A DNA stretch of 64,000 bases. Source: Sporolactobacillus sp. THM19-2. GTDB lineage: Bacteria > Bacillota > Bacilli > Bacillales > Sporolactobacillaceae. A program made the translations under genes and the position numbers. The notes under the pieces were generated by a model. The model did not search any database, was not told the origin of the DNA, and was given only the letters and a program-made list of their open reading frames with translations. Where the stretch lies: positions 1 through 64,000 of the forward strand of contig NZ_SEMC01000001.1 of assembly GCF_004153195.1 (NCBI RefSeq), written 5' to 3'. This document shows positions 53,641-62,991 of the stretch, piece by piece. Position 1 is the first letter of the stretch; each line of letters starts with the position of its first letter.

Positions 53641-53880
53641 ATGATGTCTGATTTGGAGCTGATCAGCCTCGCACAGAAAAAGAACAGACAAGCCTTTGCA
53701 CAACTTTTTCGCAGGTACTATGCCTTTCTGTTTCACTATCTCCTGAAGCTGATTTTTGATCGCGAGACAGCGGAGGATATCGGAAGGAGAACGGAAAGGA
53801 TGGTAAACAGATCAGACGGTTCATTCAATGGATCGCCTCCGGAACGGTACCCGGCCTCATGGATCAAATGGCACGGGTGA
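53641..53880 (+). pseudogene. Truncated ECF sigma factor gene
   Basis: The first 45 residues (DLELISLAQKKNRQAFAQLF, RRYYAFLFHYLL, RETAEDIG) are the start of an ECF sigma factor's region 2, similar to SigY. Just where TAEDI should run into QE-F-LKAW, the frame turns into unrelated sequence. Regions 2.3 to 4, needed for promoter binding, are absent. In another frame the downstream part reads QIRRFIQWIASGTVPGLMDQ, which may be the tail of a second gene, suggesting a deletion that fused two genes. Confidence 0.6.
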
Positions 53881-53922
53881 CCGGCAGATGTGAAACATGA
53901 GGCTATTGCATGTAGACAAAAA

Positions 53923-53943
53923 CCTTCTCCATCACGGAGAAGG
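53923..53943 (-). terminator. Terminator of the DUF1259 gene
   Basis: CCTTCTCC-ATCAC-GGAGAAGG; on the minus strand it is followed by TTTTT. It lies about 45 bp beyond the stop of the DUF1259 gene. Confidence 0.75.
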
Positions 53944-53989
53944 AAAAAGAAATGCATCATGAAGGTCAGTACATATTACCCTGAGTGAG

Positions 53990-54400
53990 TCATCGAGATT
54001 TTTTAAAGAGGCCGGCTTCTACTGCGGCTTCAAAACTATTTCTGGCAAACTGGAATGGATCCCCTATATTTTCCCAGTGCATGTACATTAACCGCGGTTC
54101 ATCAAACAGCCAGTGATTATGAACAGCTGTTACGATCAGACCTCTTTTTCTTAATGCAGTCAGAAACGGATTGATTTCCTGTTGAAGAATAACCGATTCA
54201 CCTAAGTTAAGGGTTTCCCCTCTTTTACTGTTTTCAAACGAGAGGGCAAAAGGGAGTGCCAGAGGTGAACGGGTTCGGCGGTTCAGAATGGTCGCATTTA
54301 TATTTCTGAGCCGTTGAACCACACAGGCTGGAGTAGACGTAATCACTACTCCGCCAATAATATCTGCAAGTTTTTGACAGGTTGATGAGGTTGATGACAT
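53990..54400 (-). CDS. DUF1259 (LppY/LpqO-like) protein
   Basis: A 136-residue protein with the DUF1259 pattern: LNLGESVILQQEINPFLTAL, LRKRGLIVTAVHNHWLFDEP, RLMYMHWENIGDPFQFAR. Mycobacterial LppY/LpqO carry two such units; here there is only one and no lipoprotein signal. The function of the family is unknown. GGAG eight bases upstream supports the ATG at 54400; an ATG two codons earlier is also in frame. Confidence 0.75.
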   Translation of the reverse strand: MSSTSSTCQKLADIIGGVVITSTPACVVQRLRNINATILNRRTRSPLALPFALSFENSKRGETLNLGESVILQQEINPFLTALRKRGLIVTAVHNHWLFDEPRLMYMHWENIGDPFQFARNSFEAAVEAGLFKKSR

Positions 54401-54587
54401 ATACACATCTCCAATTCATTTTGATAGTGTATGGTATGTGAATGGAAGACAACCCGTCCGGGCAAATCAGTGTTATGTTATAAAAGGGTGAGTGTCTGAG
54501 ACTTATGACAGACCCTGCTCAGGCTCCCTTATCCCTGGCAGCGTTTTTTGATGCACTTCTGCTGAAATGTTTATACTTAAGCAAAAA

Positions 54588-54610
54588 AAAGCCGCCATCA
54601 CGGCGGCTTT
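54588..54610 (-). terminator. Terminator of metE
   Basis: GCCGCC-ATCAC-GGCGGC; on the minus strand the stem is followed by eight T. It starts 14 bp beyond the metE stop. Confidence 0.9.
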
Positions 54611-54623
54611 CGCATTTTGATCC

Positions 54624-56930
54624 TTATTTTCCAACTGTATTTTCGAGTTCCGCACGCACTTCACGGGCAGCTTCAACCATGTTTCTGAGAGCCGGAATCG
54701 CTTCTTCCGGTTTGCGCGTTTTCAGACCGCAGTCCGGGTTGATCCAGACGATTTTCGGATTGAGCACCTTCAGCGCACGTTCGGCGTAGGACTTCATTTC
54801 CTCAACGCTCGGAATACGCGGACTGTGGATGTCGTAAACGCCAAGTCCGATGCCTTTTTTATATTCAAAGTCTTCAAAAGTGGAGATGATTTCCCCATGG
54901 CTGCGGGCCGCTTCGATTGAAATCACATCGGTATCGAGTGCATCAATGGCACCGATGATTTCATCGAATTCCGAGTAACACATATGGGTATGGATCTGTG
55001 TATCATTATTAACGAATGACGTGGCGAGCCGGAATGCATATACGGCATCATGCAGGTACCCTGCCTTCTTTTCTTCCTTCAGGGGCAGCCCTTCGCGAAG
55101 CGCTGGCTCGTCGACCTGAATCATCCGGATATCTGCCTCTTCCAGGGCGTGTACTTCTTTTTTCAGTGCAAGTGCGATCTGATTAAATACAGTCGCCTGA
55201 CTGATGTCATTTCGAACGAAGGACCAGTTGTAAATTGTAACCGGACCGGTGAGCATGCCCTTAACCGGCTTTTTTGTCAGCGACTGGGCATAGGCACTTT
55301 CCCTGACCGTCATTGGCCCCCGCCAGGCGACATCGCCGAAAATCAGCGGCGGCTTGACGCAGCGCGAACCATAAGACTGTACCCAACCGAAACGGGTAAA
55401 GGCAAATCCGGCCAGCTTTTCGCCAAAATATTCGACCATGTCATTACGTTCAAATTCGCCATGAACGAGTACATCAATGCCGATATCTTCCTGAATGTCG
55501 ATCCATTTCGCTATTTCATCTTTAATAAACCGGTCATATTGATCCTGCGACCATTCGCCCCGGCGCAGTCTGCGACGCGCGAGGCGAACTTCTTTAGTCT
55601 GCGGAAAACTGCCGATGGTTGTGGAAGGCAGGGGAGGAAGCTTAAAAGCATCCGCCTGAATAGCCTGCCGCAGTTTCCAGGAACCGGGACGTGCCGGCAG
55701 TTCCTGGTCGAGATGACTCAGTTCCTTCTGCACCTCTTTATTGTTGCGGTGCACGGAAGTTTTCAGAGCAGAGAGTTCTTCATTGTTCTGCCGGAAAGCG
55801 GCGGCGGCAGAAGATGCGCCCTCGTTCAGCGCATGAGCCAGCACAACGACCTCGTCAAGCTTTTCATCGGCGAAGGACAGGGCACCTTTCAATACAGGAT
55901 CCAGTTCCCTTTCGTTTTTGACGGTTACGGGAACATGAAGCAGGCTGCACGATGGAGTGACCCAGAGTTTGTCCTTTCCTCCGACCGCATCGAGCAGGCT
56001 CTTCAGTTCACTGAAGGTCGCCTGCAGATCTGCTTTCCAGACATTGCGTCCGTCAATGACACCGGCGGCCAGCACTTTGTCCTGCGGGAATCCAAACGTC
56101 TTTACTGCTTGCAGATTGGCTTCTTTTCCGTAGATGAAGTCCAGTCCGATGCCGTCAACTGGCAGGTTGACAACGGTCTGATAGGCGTCAACTGCTTCAA
56201 AATACGTCTGAAGCAGGATCGACAGACCCGGTGTGCCCGCTTTAATCCTCTGATAGACGTCCTGGAAGACGGACACGTCCTCTTCCGGCAGCGTTTTTAC
56301 AAGAATCGGTTCATCCAGCTGCACCCATTCCGCTCCGGCAGCCCGTAATTCATTCAGGACCTGGATGTACAGCGGAATCAGTGCATCCAGGAGCGTCTGA
56401 AAGTGATCCCTGTCGTACCCCTTGGAAAGTTTAAGCAGGGTCACCGGTCCGACAAGAACAGGTTTGGCTGTGATACCGAGTTCTTCTTTTGCTTCGTTGA
56501 ACAAATGGAGCAGGCGATTTTCGGTAATAAACGGCTTCGTCTCATTACTGATTTCCGGTACAATATAGTGATAGTTGGTGTCAAACCATTTGGTCATTTC
56601 TGAAGCTTCCGCATCTTTGGTGCCGCGTGCGATTGAAAAGTAAGTCTCAAGGGAAACCTGCTTTTCTCCCGTGTTGAACCGCTCAGGAATCAAACCGAAT
56701 AAGACTGCGGTATCCAGAACGTGGTCATAGAAGCTGAAGTCTCCGACCGGAATCAGATCCACACCGATTTCTTTCTGCTTCTTCAGGTTATGCAGACGCA
56801 GCTTTTTCGTTGTTTCCAGAAACTCACCTTTGGAGATCTTTTTTGACCAGAACCGTTCCAGAGCTTTTTTCCATTCCCTTTTTTCTCCGATTCTCGGATA
56901 ACCGAGATTGGCACTCAATACATCTCCCAT
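54624..56930 (-). CDS. metE: Cobalamin-independent methionine synthase
   Basis: A 768-residue MetE. It shows the N-terminal [18 protein letters not shown], the folate-binding half, and the C-terminal catalytic zinc site: [12 protein letters not shown] with Cys, plus NPDCGLKTR near the end. It transfers methyl from polyglutamyl-5-methyltetrahydrofolate to homocysteine, making methionine without vitamin B12. Its leader carries a SAM riboswitch with its own terminator, so it is shut off when S-adenosylmethionine is plentiful. Confidence 0.96.
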   Translation of the reverse strand: MGDVLSANLGYPRIGEKREWKKALERFWSKKISKGEFLETTKKLRLHNLKKQKEIGVDLIPVGDFSFYDHVLDTAVLFGLIPERFNTGEKQVSLETYFSIARGTKDAEASEMTKWFDTNYHYIVPEISNETKPFITENRLLHLFNEAKEELGITAKPVLVGPVTLLKLSKGYDRDHFQTLLDALIPLYIQVLNELRAAGAEWVQLDEPILVKTLPEEDVSVFQDVYQRIKAGTPGLSILLQTYFEAVDAYQTVVNLPVDGIGLDFIYGKEANLQAVKTFGFPQDKVLAAGVIDGRNVWKADLQATFSELKSLLDAVGGKDKLWVTPSCSLLHVPVTVKNERELDPVLKGALSFADEKLDEVVVLAHALNEGASSAAAAFRQNNEELSALKTSVHRNNKEVQKELSHLDQELPARPGSWKLRQAIQADAFKLPPLPSTTIGSFPQTKEVRLARRRLRRGEWSQDQYDRFIKDEIAKWIDIQEDIGIDVLVHGEFERNDMVEYFGEKLAGFAFTRFGWVQSYGSRCVKPPLIFGDVAWRGPMTVRESAYAQSLTKKPVKGMLTGPVTIYNWSFVRNDISQATVFNQIALALKKEVHALEEADIRMIQVDEPALREGLPLKEEKKAGYLHDAVYAFRLATSFVNNDTQIHTHMCYSEFDEIIGAIDALDTDVISIEAARSHGEIISTFEDFEYKKGIGLGVYDIHSPRIPSVEEMKSYAERALKVLNPKIVWINPDCGLKTRKPEEAIPALRNMVEAAREVRAELENTVGK

Positions 56931-56976
56931 GCTCTCATCCTCCCGTTTCTTCGTTTTTTCTCTAAAGGTGCAAAAT

Positions 56977-57138
56977 TAAAAGCCTCTCTGAACCAGAGAG
57001 GCTTAAACGTTCATCAGCACCCTCTTATTTCTCAAAACTTCCTGTTCGAAGTTTTGCTGGAATTGGCACCTTTTTCATAAAAGATTGAAAGGTTGCCGGG
57101 CTTCACTGGGCCAGTCCCTCCGCCGCTCTAAATAAGAG
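56977..57138 (-). promoter_or_regulatory. S-box (SAM-I) riboswitch and terminator upstream of metE
   Basis: On the minus strand the leader starts CTTATTTAGAG and has the conserved core GGAGGGACTGGCCC, TGAAGCCCGGCAACC and AAGGTGCCAATTCC, closing with AAATAAGAGG as the P1 partner. This is the classic S-box aptamer (about 57021-57138). Downstream, GCCTCTCTG / CAGAGAGGC (56982-57002) followed by TTTTAAT is the regulatory terminator. SAM binding should favour termination before metE. Confidence 0.95.
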
Positions 57139-57159
57139 TTACATTTTAAGTTTACAGAA

Positions 57160-57188
57160 ATTTTAGCATGAAACCGGGTATCCGTCAA
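57160..57188 (-). promoter_or_regulatory. metE promoter
   Basis: On the minus strand: TTGACG (57188-57183), 17-bp spacer, TAAAAT (57165-57160), about 20 bp before the riboswitch. Confidence 0.75.
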
Positions 57189-57302
57189 TGCCGGAAATGA
57201 ATTTACCACAGATGTAAACAATTGATTCTCAGGCGACGATAATAAAAATGTGTGTGTGTTTAACCACAGTCAATCCATGACGACAGACAAGCAGGTGGCA
57301 GC

Positions 57303-59165
57303 ATGAAGAAGGCAATGGAAAGATGGAAAAGTGAACTGAAAAAAGTGGACGTACACATCGATACTGATGATGAACGGTTACAAGTACAGATAAAATTGAT
57401 CGGGCTGACTGCTCTTGATCTTAGAATACTGAAATGGGCACAGCCGGGAATGAAGGTATGTTTCGGGCAAATAATGGATGACTTCATGAGGATGATTGAG
57501 GCGTTTCCGGAACTTAAGAGTCGGGAGGATCCCGGTGCATCAAAAATCCTGAAACAATTATTCTATGACCAGCTGGTCTTCATTTTCAGCGGGCAGATTG
57601 ATCGATCGGTTGTGCAAATATGCAGAAGGAAAGCGTCTATCCTTTTTACTCATAAAATGACTTCCTCTTACTATCTTGCCTGTCTCTCTCACCTGAGACA
57701 TCTGACGGCAGAGGCTGCCTTCCGAAAATGGAAAACCGTGTTTCAGCTGACACAGATTTTAACTTCTATGGATAAAATGATGAGTTTTGAACAGCAGCTG
57801 GTCATTGAAGCCTATCAGGCGTGCGTAAGAGAAGCGGAGAATCAGAAAGAAAAAGCCATGCGCTATAAGGCCTATCATGATACACTGACCGGTCTTCCAA
57901 ACCGCAGAAGTGCAGATGAGGCCATCCGTATGACCCTTGATTCGGCGCGCAGAAACAGCAGGACGTGCGCCCTGTTTACCATCAATATTGATCGATTCAA
58001 GATGGTGAATGAAGTATACGGCCGTCATTGCGGCGATCTCTTTCTTCAGACAGCTGCCCGGCGTCTGCAGCAGGCCATTAAGTCCTATGACACGAAGCTG
58101 TTCCGGATCAACAGTGATGAGTTTTGCGTACTCTTGCGCGATGATCTCAGCCGTGAAACGCTGGCTTCACTGGCCTCCCGGATGGTCGCCATTTCCGGTC
58201 AGGCATATATGATAAAAGGGCGGGAAATCTTCGCTACCGTCAGTGTCGGCATTGCCTGCTACCCGCGAGACGGAGAAAATGATTTGCATCTTCGAACGAG
58301 TGCGGAAGCCGCACTGAGAGAAGCAAAACAGGGGAAAACCGGCTTTTTCTTTTACAATAATGAACTGCATAACCGTCAGCTTCAGAAGGCGGGGATCGAA
58401 AATGATCTGCACAGCGCGTTACATAAAAATCAGTTTCTTCTCTATTATCAGCCCCAGATCCGATCAGGGGATCGGAAAATCATTGGAACAGAAGCCCTGA
58501 TCCGATGGAGCCATCCTCAATGCGGACTCGTTTCTCCGAACGGGTTTATTCCCGTCGCAGAAGAGACCGGGCAGATCCGTGAAATAGGGAACTGGGTCAT
58601 TCAGGAAGCCTGCAGACAGATGAAAGCCTGGCAGGATGCCGGCAGTTGCAAAATCCCTGTCTCGGTCAATCTCTCTTTCAGCCAGTTCCATGATGACCAG
58701 CTTCCTGAATACATCCGGCACGTGCTTCAGGCAAACGGACTGGACCCTCAGTATCTGATCCTCGAAATAACCGAATCCATGATGGCGGAGGATTTCAGAC
58801 ATTCAGCCCGGATGCTTCGTGAAATCAAAGATATGGGGATTAAAGTCAGTGTGGATGACTTCGGGACAGGTTACAGTTCACTCAGCTATCTGAAGCATCT
58901 GCCGGTCGATCGTATTAAGATTGATCGTTCATTTGTGACGGACATCGCGCAAAATAAGCGGGATAAAGCGATTGTGGCTGCCATTGTTGATCTGGCGGAA
59001 CATCTCTTAATTGAAGTCATTGCTGAGGGTATCGAAAATGAAGAACAGCTCCATGCCGTCGAGCAGTGCCGCTGCCGTGCGATCCAGGGTTTTTATTACA
59101 GCCGGCCGCTTTCATGCGGAGATTTCCAGCGCTATATGATGACCGGTGGCGGTGAGATTTCATAA
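57303..59165 (+). CDS. Globin-coupled-type sensor with degenerate GGDEF and EAL domains
   Basis: A 620-residue protein. Residues 1-175 are a protoglobin-like sensor related to the HemAT next door (shared MSFEQQLVIEAY end), but both heme-pocket residues are replaced: distal Tyr by Met62 and proximal His by Leu114 (a His lies three residues on). The GGDEF domain (about 190-355; HDTLTGLPNRRSADEA) has RINSDEF instead of RxGGDEF, so cyclase activity is unlikely. The EAL domain is intact (TEALIRW, EITES, VDDFGTGYSSLSYL, EGIENEEQ), so it is probably a cyclic-di-GMP phosphodiesterase. ATG start; hemAT follows. Confidence 0.88.
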   Translation: MKKAMERWKSELKKVDVHIDTDDERLQVQIKLIGLTALDLRILKWAQPGMKVCFGQIMDDFMRMIEAFPELKSREDPGASKILKQLFYDQLVFIFSGQIDRSVVQICRRKASILFTHKMTSSYYLACLSHLRHLTAEAAFRKWKTVFQLTQILTSMDKMMSFEQQLVIEAYQACVREAENQKEKAMRYKAYHDTLTGLPNRRSADEAIRMTLDSARRNSRTCALFTINIDRFKMVNEVYGRHCGDLFLQTAARRLQQAIKSYDTKLFRINSDEFCVLLRDDLSRETLASLASRMVAISGQAYMIKGREIFATVSVGIACYPRDGENDLHLRTSAEAALREAKQGKTGFFFYNNELHNRQLQKAGIENDLHSALHKNQFLLYYQPQIRSGDRKIIGTEALIRWSHPQCGLVSPNGFIPVAEETGQIREIGNWVIQEACRQMKAWQDAGSCKIPVSVNLSFSQFHDDQLPEYIRHVLQANGLDPQYLILEITESMMAEDFRHSARMLREIKDMGIKVSVDDFGTGYSSLSYLKHLPVDRIKIDRSFVTDIAQNKRDKAIVAAIVDLAEHLLIEVIAEGIENEEQLHAVEQCRCRAIQGFYYSRPLSCGDFQRYMMTGGGEIS

Positions 59166-59297
59166 ACAATATCGGAACACCGGAAATTGTCGCACTTCTG
59201 TCACAGGAAAAACGCTTTCTGACTCCCCGATAAAAGCAGATAACGGGATAGACTGTAATTAACTGCTATTATGCTCTGCAAGAGTGAAGAAGGAGAG

Positions 59298-60593
59298 ATG
59301 TTGAGAGAAATGCGTTTTCGAAAAAGACAGATTGAAAGCGACTGGCGGAGTGAAGCCAAAAAGGAAAGCGTCAGGATCCAGGTGCAGGATCAATCGGTAC
59401 GTGATAAGCTGAATATGCTGGATATGACGGCTGAGGACCTGCAGTTTCTGAAAGCAATCCGTCCTTTTGCTGAGAAGGACATTAAAGAGATGGCGCGAAA
59501 CTTTTATGCCAGCTTCTATCATATTGAACCGTTAAAACAGATTATTGATCGATACAGTTCGATTGAGCACTTGAGTCAGACCCTGTCCGTTCATGTGATG
59601 GAGTTTTTCTCAGGAACGATCGATGATGCCTTTATTGAACGCCGGTATCAGGTCGGGCAGATCCACTATCGGATTGGTCTGAAACCCGCTTATTATATGG
59701 GGACGTTCCAGAATCTGCAGAGAAGTCTGACCGATCTGATTTATACGATCACAAAGGATCCATCTGCTACCCGGCGCATGATCCATGCACTCAATAAAAT
59801 GATCAGTTTTGAACAGCAGCTCGTCCTTGAAGCTTATGACAGGGAATACGAACAACAGCTCAGACAGGAATACGAAGTGGGAAAAGACGATCTCAAAGCA
59901 GCTATTACAGGTGTCAGCAGTGATTTGAATAAGCTGTCCGGCAATACTCTGGAAACAGTAAAAAATCTGCAGGATCATTTTCAGTCGGTCAGAAAATCCG
60001 TCCTCAAGAGTATTCAGGAGGGCCGCCGTGCCCGGCTGAAAGCATCTGACGGCAGGAACCGGCTGGAGCATCTCTTTAAACAGGTCGGAAAGGCCGGTGA
60101 GTCTGTGAGAAATCTGGGAAATATGGTGCATGTACTCGAAACGTCCGGCCAGGAAATCAGCCGGGTTTCGCTGCTTGTTAAAAACATCTCGGAACAGACC
60201 CACATTCTGGCCCTGAATTCGGCGATTGAAGCCGCAAGAGCAGGAGAAAAGGGCAAGGGATTCCACGTCATAGCGGATGAAGTGAAAAATGTCGCTGAGG
60301 AAACCCATCAGGCGATGATCGACATATCGGATAGAACGGAGCACTCAACCCATGTTACTGAACGGGTCATCCGTTCCCTGAAGCAAACGACCCTCACCAT
60401 CGAGAACGGCATGAAACAATCCGGAGAAACCAGGCAGAAGCTTCAGGACATGATCCAGTTTGTTGATACCACCAGCCTCCTGTCTGAAGGCATCGGTAAG
60501 CATGTTGATGAACTCGTTCATCTGGCAGAGCAGCTGGCCGGCCGATCGGCATCGTTGAACCAGTCGGCGAATCAGCTGATGCAGAAGCTGTGA
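59298..60593 (+). CDS. hemAT: HemAT-type heme aerotaxis transducer
   Basis: A 431-residue soluble chemoreceptor. The N-terminal protoglobin (to about 180) keeps the distal Tyr70 (RNFYASF) and proximal His123 ([15 protein letters not shown]), the positions known in B. subtilis HemAT. The C-terminal half is an MCP signalling domain with its tip [20 protein letters not shown]. It binds oxygen and passes the signal to CheA. No membrane segment. The start is not fixed: ATG at 59298 lies close behind AAGGAG, TTG 59301 and ATG 59310 are alternatives; numbering from 59298 matches the Bacillus residues. A terminator follows. Confidence 0.9.
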   Translation: MLREMRFRKRQIESDWRSEAKKESVRIQVQDQSVRDKLNMLDMTAEDLQFLKAIRPFAEKDIKEMARNFYASFYHIEPLKQIIDRYSSIEHLSQTLSVHVMEFFSGTIDDAFIERRYQVGQIHYRIGLKPAYYMGTFQNLQRSLTDLIYTITKDPSATRRMIHALNKMISFEQQLVLEAYDREYEQQLRQEYEVGKDDLKAAITGVSSDLNKLSGNTLETVKNLQDHFQSVRKSVLKSIQEGRRARLKASDGRNRLEHLFKQVGKAGESVRNLGNMVHVLETSGQEISRVSLLVKNISEQTHILALNSAIEAARAGEKGKGFHVIADEVKNVAEETHQAMIDISDRTEHSTHVTERVIRSLKQTTLTIENGMKQSGETRQKLQDMIQFVDTTSLLSEGIGKHVDELVHLAEQLAGRSASLNQSANQLMQKL

Positions 60594-60671
60594 CGGGTCA
60601 CTCCGAAGTTCGGGGCGATTCCCTGACCTCCTGACTGTTTTATACAATCAAAATCAGACCGAAAACAGGGA

Positions 60672-60703
60672 GATCATGCGAAAGGTTTCATGATCTTTTT
60701 TTT
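60672..60703 (+). terminator. Terminator after hemAT
   Basis: GATCATG pairs with CATGATC around a 10-base loop, followed by eight T. Confidence 0.88.
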
Positions 60704-60832
60704 ACTCTTTTTGTCATAAAAAGTGACAACATCATGACGGGAAAACCGATTGTTGGAAATGGATACGGTAATTTTGTACAATTAATTTATTGGTTGAAAT
60801 AGTCAGAACATATCGAGAAACGGGGAAACGCC

Positions 60833-61798
60833 ATGAACCAAAATTCTGATGCACATGATCTGATTTCAGAAATGATAAAAAATGTCGAGACGGTTGTGAT
60901 CGGGAAACATACGGCAGTGAAACTGATTACTCTGGCGATGCTTGCGGGCGGACATGTTCTGATCGAAGATATTCCCGGTGTCGGGAAAACCAGGCTGGTC
61001 CGTGCCATGGCCCGCTCAATCGGAGCGAAGTTCAAGAGAATTCAGTTTACCCCTGATCTCCTTCCTTCAGATATCACGGGACTTTCCATATATAATCAGA
61101 AAAGCGGTGAATTCGAATTTCGTCCGGGTCCGCTGATGGGCAACATCATCCTTGCAGACGAAATTAACCGGACGTCCCCGAAAACCCAGTCAGCACTGCT
61201 TGAAGGAATGGCGGAAGGCCGGATCACAGTAGACGGTGTGACTCGCCAGTTGCCTGAGCTGTTTTTTGTTATGGCGACGCAAAATCCGATTGAATATGAG
61301 GGCACCTATTCTCTTCCGGAAGCACAGCTTGACCGTTTCCTGCTTAAACTCTCTCTTGGTTATCCATCGAGAGAGAATGAACTTGAACTTCTCAACCGGA
61401 TGTCGGGGAAGGATCCGCTTGAGGATCTCCGTCCCGTTCTTTCAGTAGAAGATATTCTGGAGATGCGCCGTGAAGCGCAGCAGGTTTATGTCTCGGACGG
61501 GATTAAAAATTATCTGCTGGATATTATTACGGCGACGAGAAATCATCCCATGATTTATCTTGGCGTGAGTCCGCGGGGGACGCTCAGTATGATCAGCGCC
61601 ATCCGTGCCCGTGCTTTTATCGAGCAGCGTGATTTTGTCGTTCCGGATGATGTCAAAGCAGTCGCCCCTTATGTACTCAGTCACCGGCTGGTGATGAAAC
61701 CGGAAGCGGCTTATTCCAGTCTGACGGCAGAGACGGTCATGCACGAGATCCTGGATCATGTGAAAGTACCGGTGCGAGATAAGGAATCGGTTAAATGA
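60833..61798 (+). CDS. MoxR-family AAA+ ATPase
   Basis: A 321-residue MoxR ATPase: Walker A IEDIPGVGKTRLVRA, Walker B IILADEINRTSPKTQSALLE, sensor 1 FFVMATQNPIEYEGTY, and SPRGTLSMISAIRARAF near the end. MoxR proteins act as chaperones for partner proteins, usually von Willebrand or DUF58 proteins encoded next to them. It is the first gene of an operon matching Bacillus yeaC-yeaD-yebA; its stop overlaps the next start (ATGA). Confidence 0.92.
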   Translation: MNQNSDAHDLISEMIKNVETVVIGKHTAVKLITLAMLAGGHVLIEDIPGVGKTRLVRAMARSIGAKFKRIQFTPDLLPSDITGLSIYNQKSGEFEFRPGPLMGNIILADEINRTSPKTQSALLEGMAEGRITVDGVTRQLPELFFVMATQNPIEYEGTYSLPEAQLDRFLLKLSLGYPSRENELELLNRMSGKDPLEDLRPVLSVEDILEMRREAQQVYVSDGIKNYLLDIITATRNHPMIYLGVSPRGTLSMISAIRARAFIEQRDFVVPDDVKAVAPYVLSHRLVMKPEAAYSSLTAETVMHEILDHVKVPVRDKESVK

Positions 61799-62991
61799 CG
61801 CCTCTTCACATGTTCTTTCACCGTTTAACGCACAGCGCATGGTTACATTATGGTACCGTGCTTTTCGTCCTCGGTCTGATGTTTGCTTTTGCCCTGGCTC
61901 AGGGGAGCTTTATCAGCTGGTTTCTCTTTTATGTGTTTTTACCCATCGCTCTGTATATCACATTACTGATGTTCTATCCACGTCAGTTGATCCATCCGGT
62001 GAGAACTTTTCAAAATCAGCAGCTGCATGCCGGTGACACGCTGAAGATCAATCTGATTCTAAGCAGAACACATGCTTTTCCCTTTATCCTGCTGTCTGTT
62101 ACGGACGGGCCTGATGATTCAGAGGAAAGCGGGTCGGCAAAGGTTCACACCGGCGCGTCGTTCTGGTCCGGGAAAAGCGTGACCGTTCACTATGCCATTC
62201 CTGAGATCAGACGCGGAGAGCACCGGTTTTCTACTGTGCAGGTGAATATTGAAGATCCCCTTGGCTTTTTTAAACGGAAACTGATTCTGCCCTGTCCTCA
62301 GTCTGTTCTTGTTTTTCCAAAAATCAGTCAGATCCGGCTGAATGACCGAAGGATGGGAAACGTTGACCCCAGGTTTACCTCACAGGACATCGATCTGTCC
62401 CAATTCAGTGGCATAAGGGCCTATCAGCCCAATGACAGGATATCCTGGCTTGACTGGAAATCAACCGCGCGCAGCGGTCGGCTGGTAAGTAAGCAATTTG
62501 ATCGCGATCTGGAACGGCACGCCTCCATCGTTCTTGTGGTCAAAGACCATGATTCCGGTCCGGTGTTTGAACGCAGCATTTCTTTCACTGCATCGTTTGT
62601 GAAAATGCTGCTGTCGGCAGGATACACCGTGCGGCTGGCCTGCAGTAATCGTCAGGCACCGGCCTATTTACGGGGTGATGTAAAAAAGGGGATGCAGGAA
62701 GCAGGGAGACTGCTCGCCGGTCTGACCCGGCAGGATGCTCTGCGAACAGAAGATGTACAGCTTGCCGTGAATAGCAAAGTTGCCGGTTTTGCAGTCAGTA
62801 CGGATCCGGCCCTGGCGGCTGCCCTTATTGAGTTTGCCCGGGCAAAAAAACAGCGTCAGACCCTTTTTCTTGTCACCGATCGGCCGGGAGACGCTGATAT
62901 TGGCCGGTTTGCTTCCCCTTATCTTTCTCTTTTTGTTGTGGCACATGATCATTTTGACAGTCTGATTCAAGCGAGGGATAAAAATGGCTGA
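61795..62991 (+). CDS. DUF58-domain membrane protein
   Basis: A 398-residue protein with two N-terminal membrane helices (about 15-58), then a DUF58 region with the signature GIRAYQPNDRISWLDWKSTA followed by RSGRLVSKQFDRD. DUF58 proteins partner MoxR ATPases; the role is unknown but often linked to the cell envelope. It overlaps its upstream neighbour by 4 bp and its downstream neighbour by 8 bp, so all three genes are tightly coupled. Confidence 0.9.
   Translation: MTPLHMFFHRLTHSAWLHYGTVLFVLGLMFAFALAQGSFISWFLFYVFLPIALYITLLMFYPRQLIHPVRTFQNQQLHAGDTLKINLILSRTHAFPFILLSVTDGPDDSEESGSAKVHTGASFWSGKSVTVHYAIPEIRRGEHRFSTVQVNIEDPLGFFKRKLILPCPQSVLVFPKISQIRLNDRRMGNVDPRFTSQDIDLSQFSGIRAYQPNDRISWLDWKSTARSGRLVSKQFDRDLERHASIVLVVKDHDSGPVFERSISFTASFVKMLLSAGYTVRLACSNRQAPAYLRGDVKKGMQEAGRLLAGLTRQDALRTEDVQLAVNSKVAGFAVSTDPALAAALIEFARAKKQRQTLFLVTDRPGDADIGRFASPYLSLFVVAHDHFDSLIQARDKNG

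Noticed and set aside
55050-56348. Long (432-codon) plus-strand open frame opposite metE
   Set aside because: It is a shadow of the metE frame on the other strand, with no ribosome site or recognisable domain; MetE is unmistakable.
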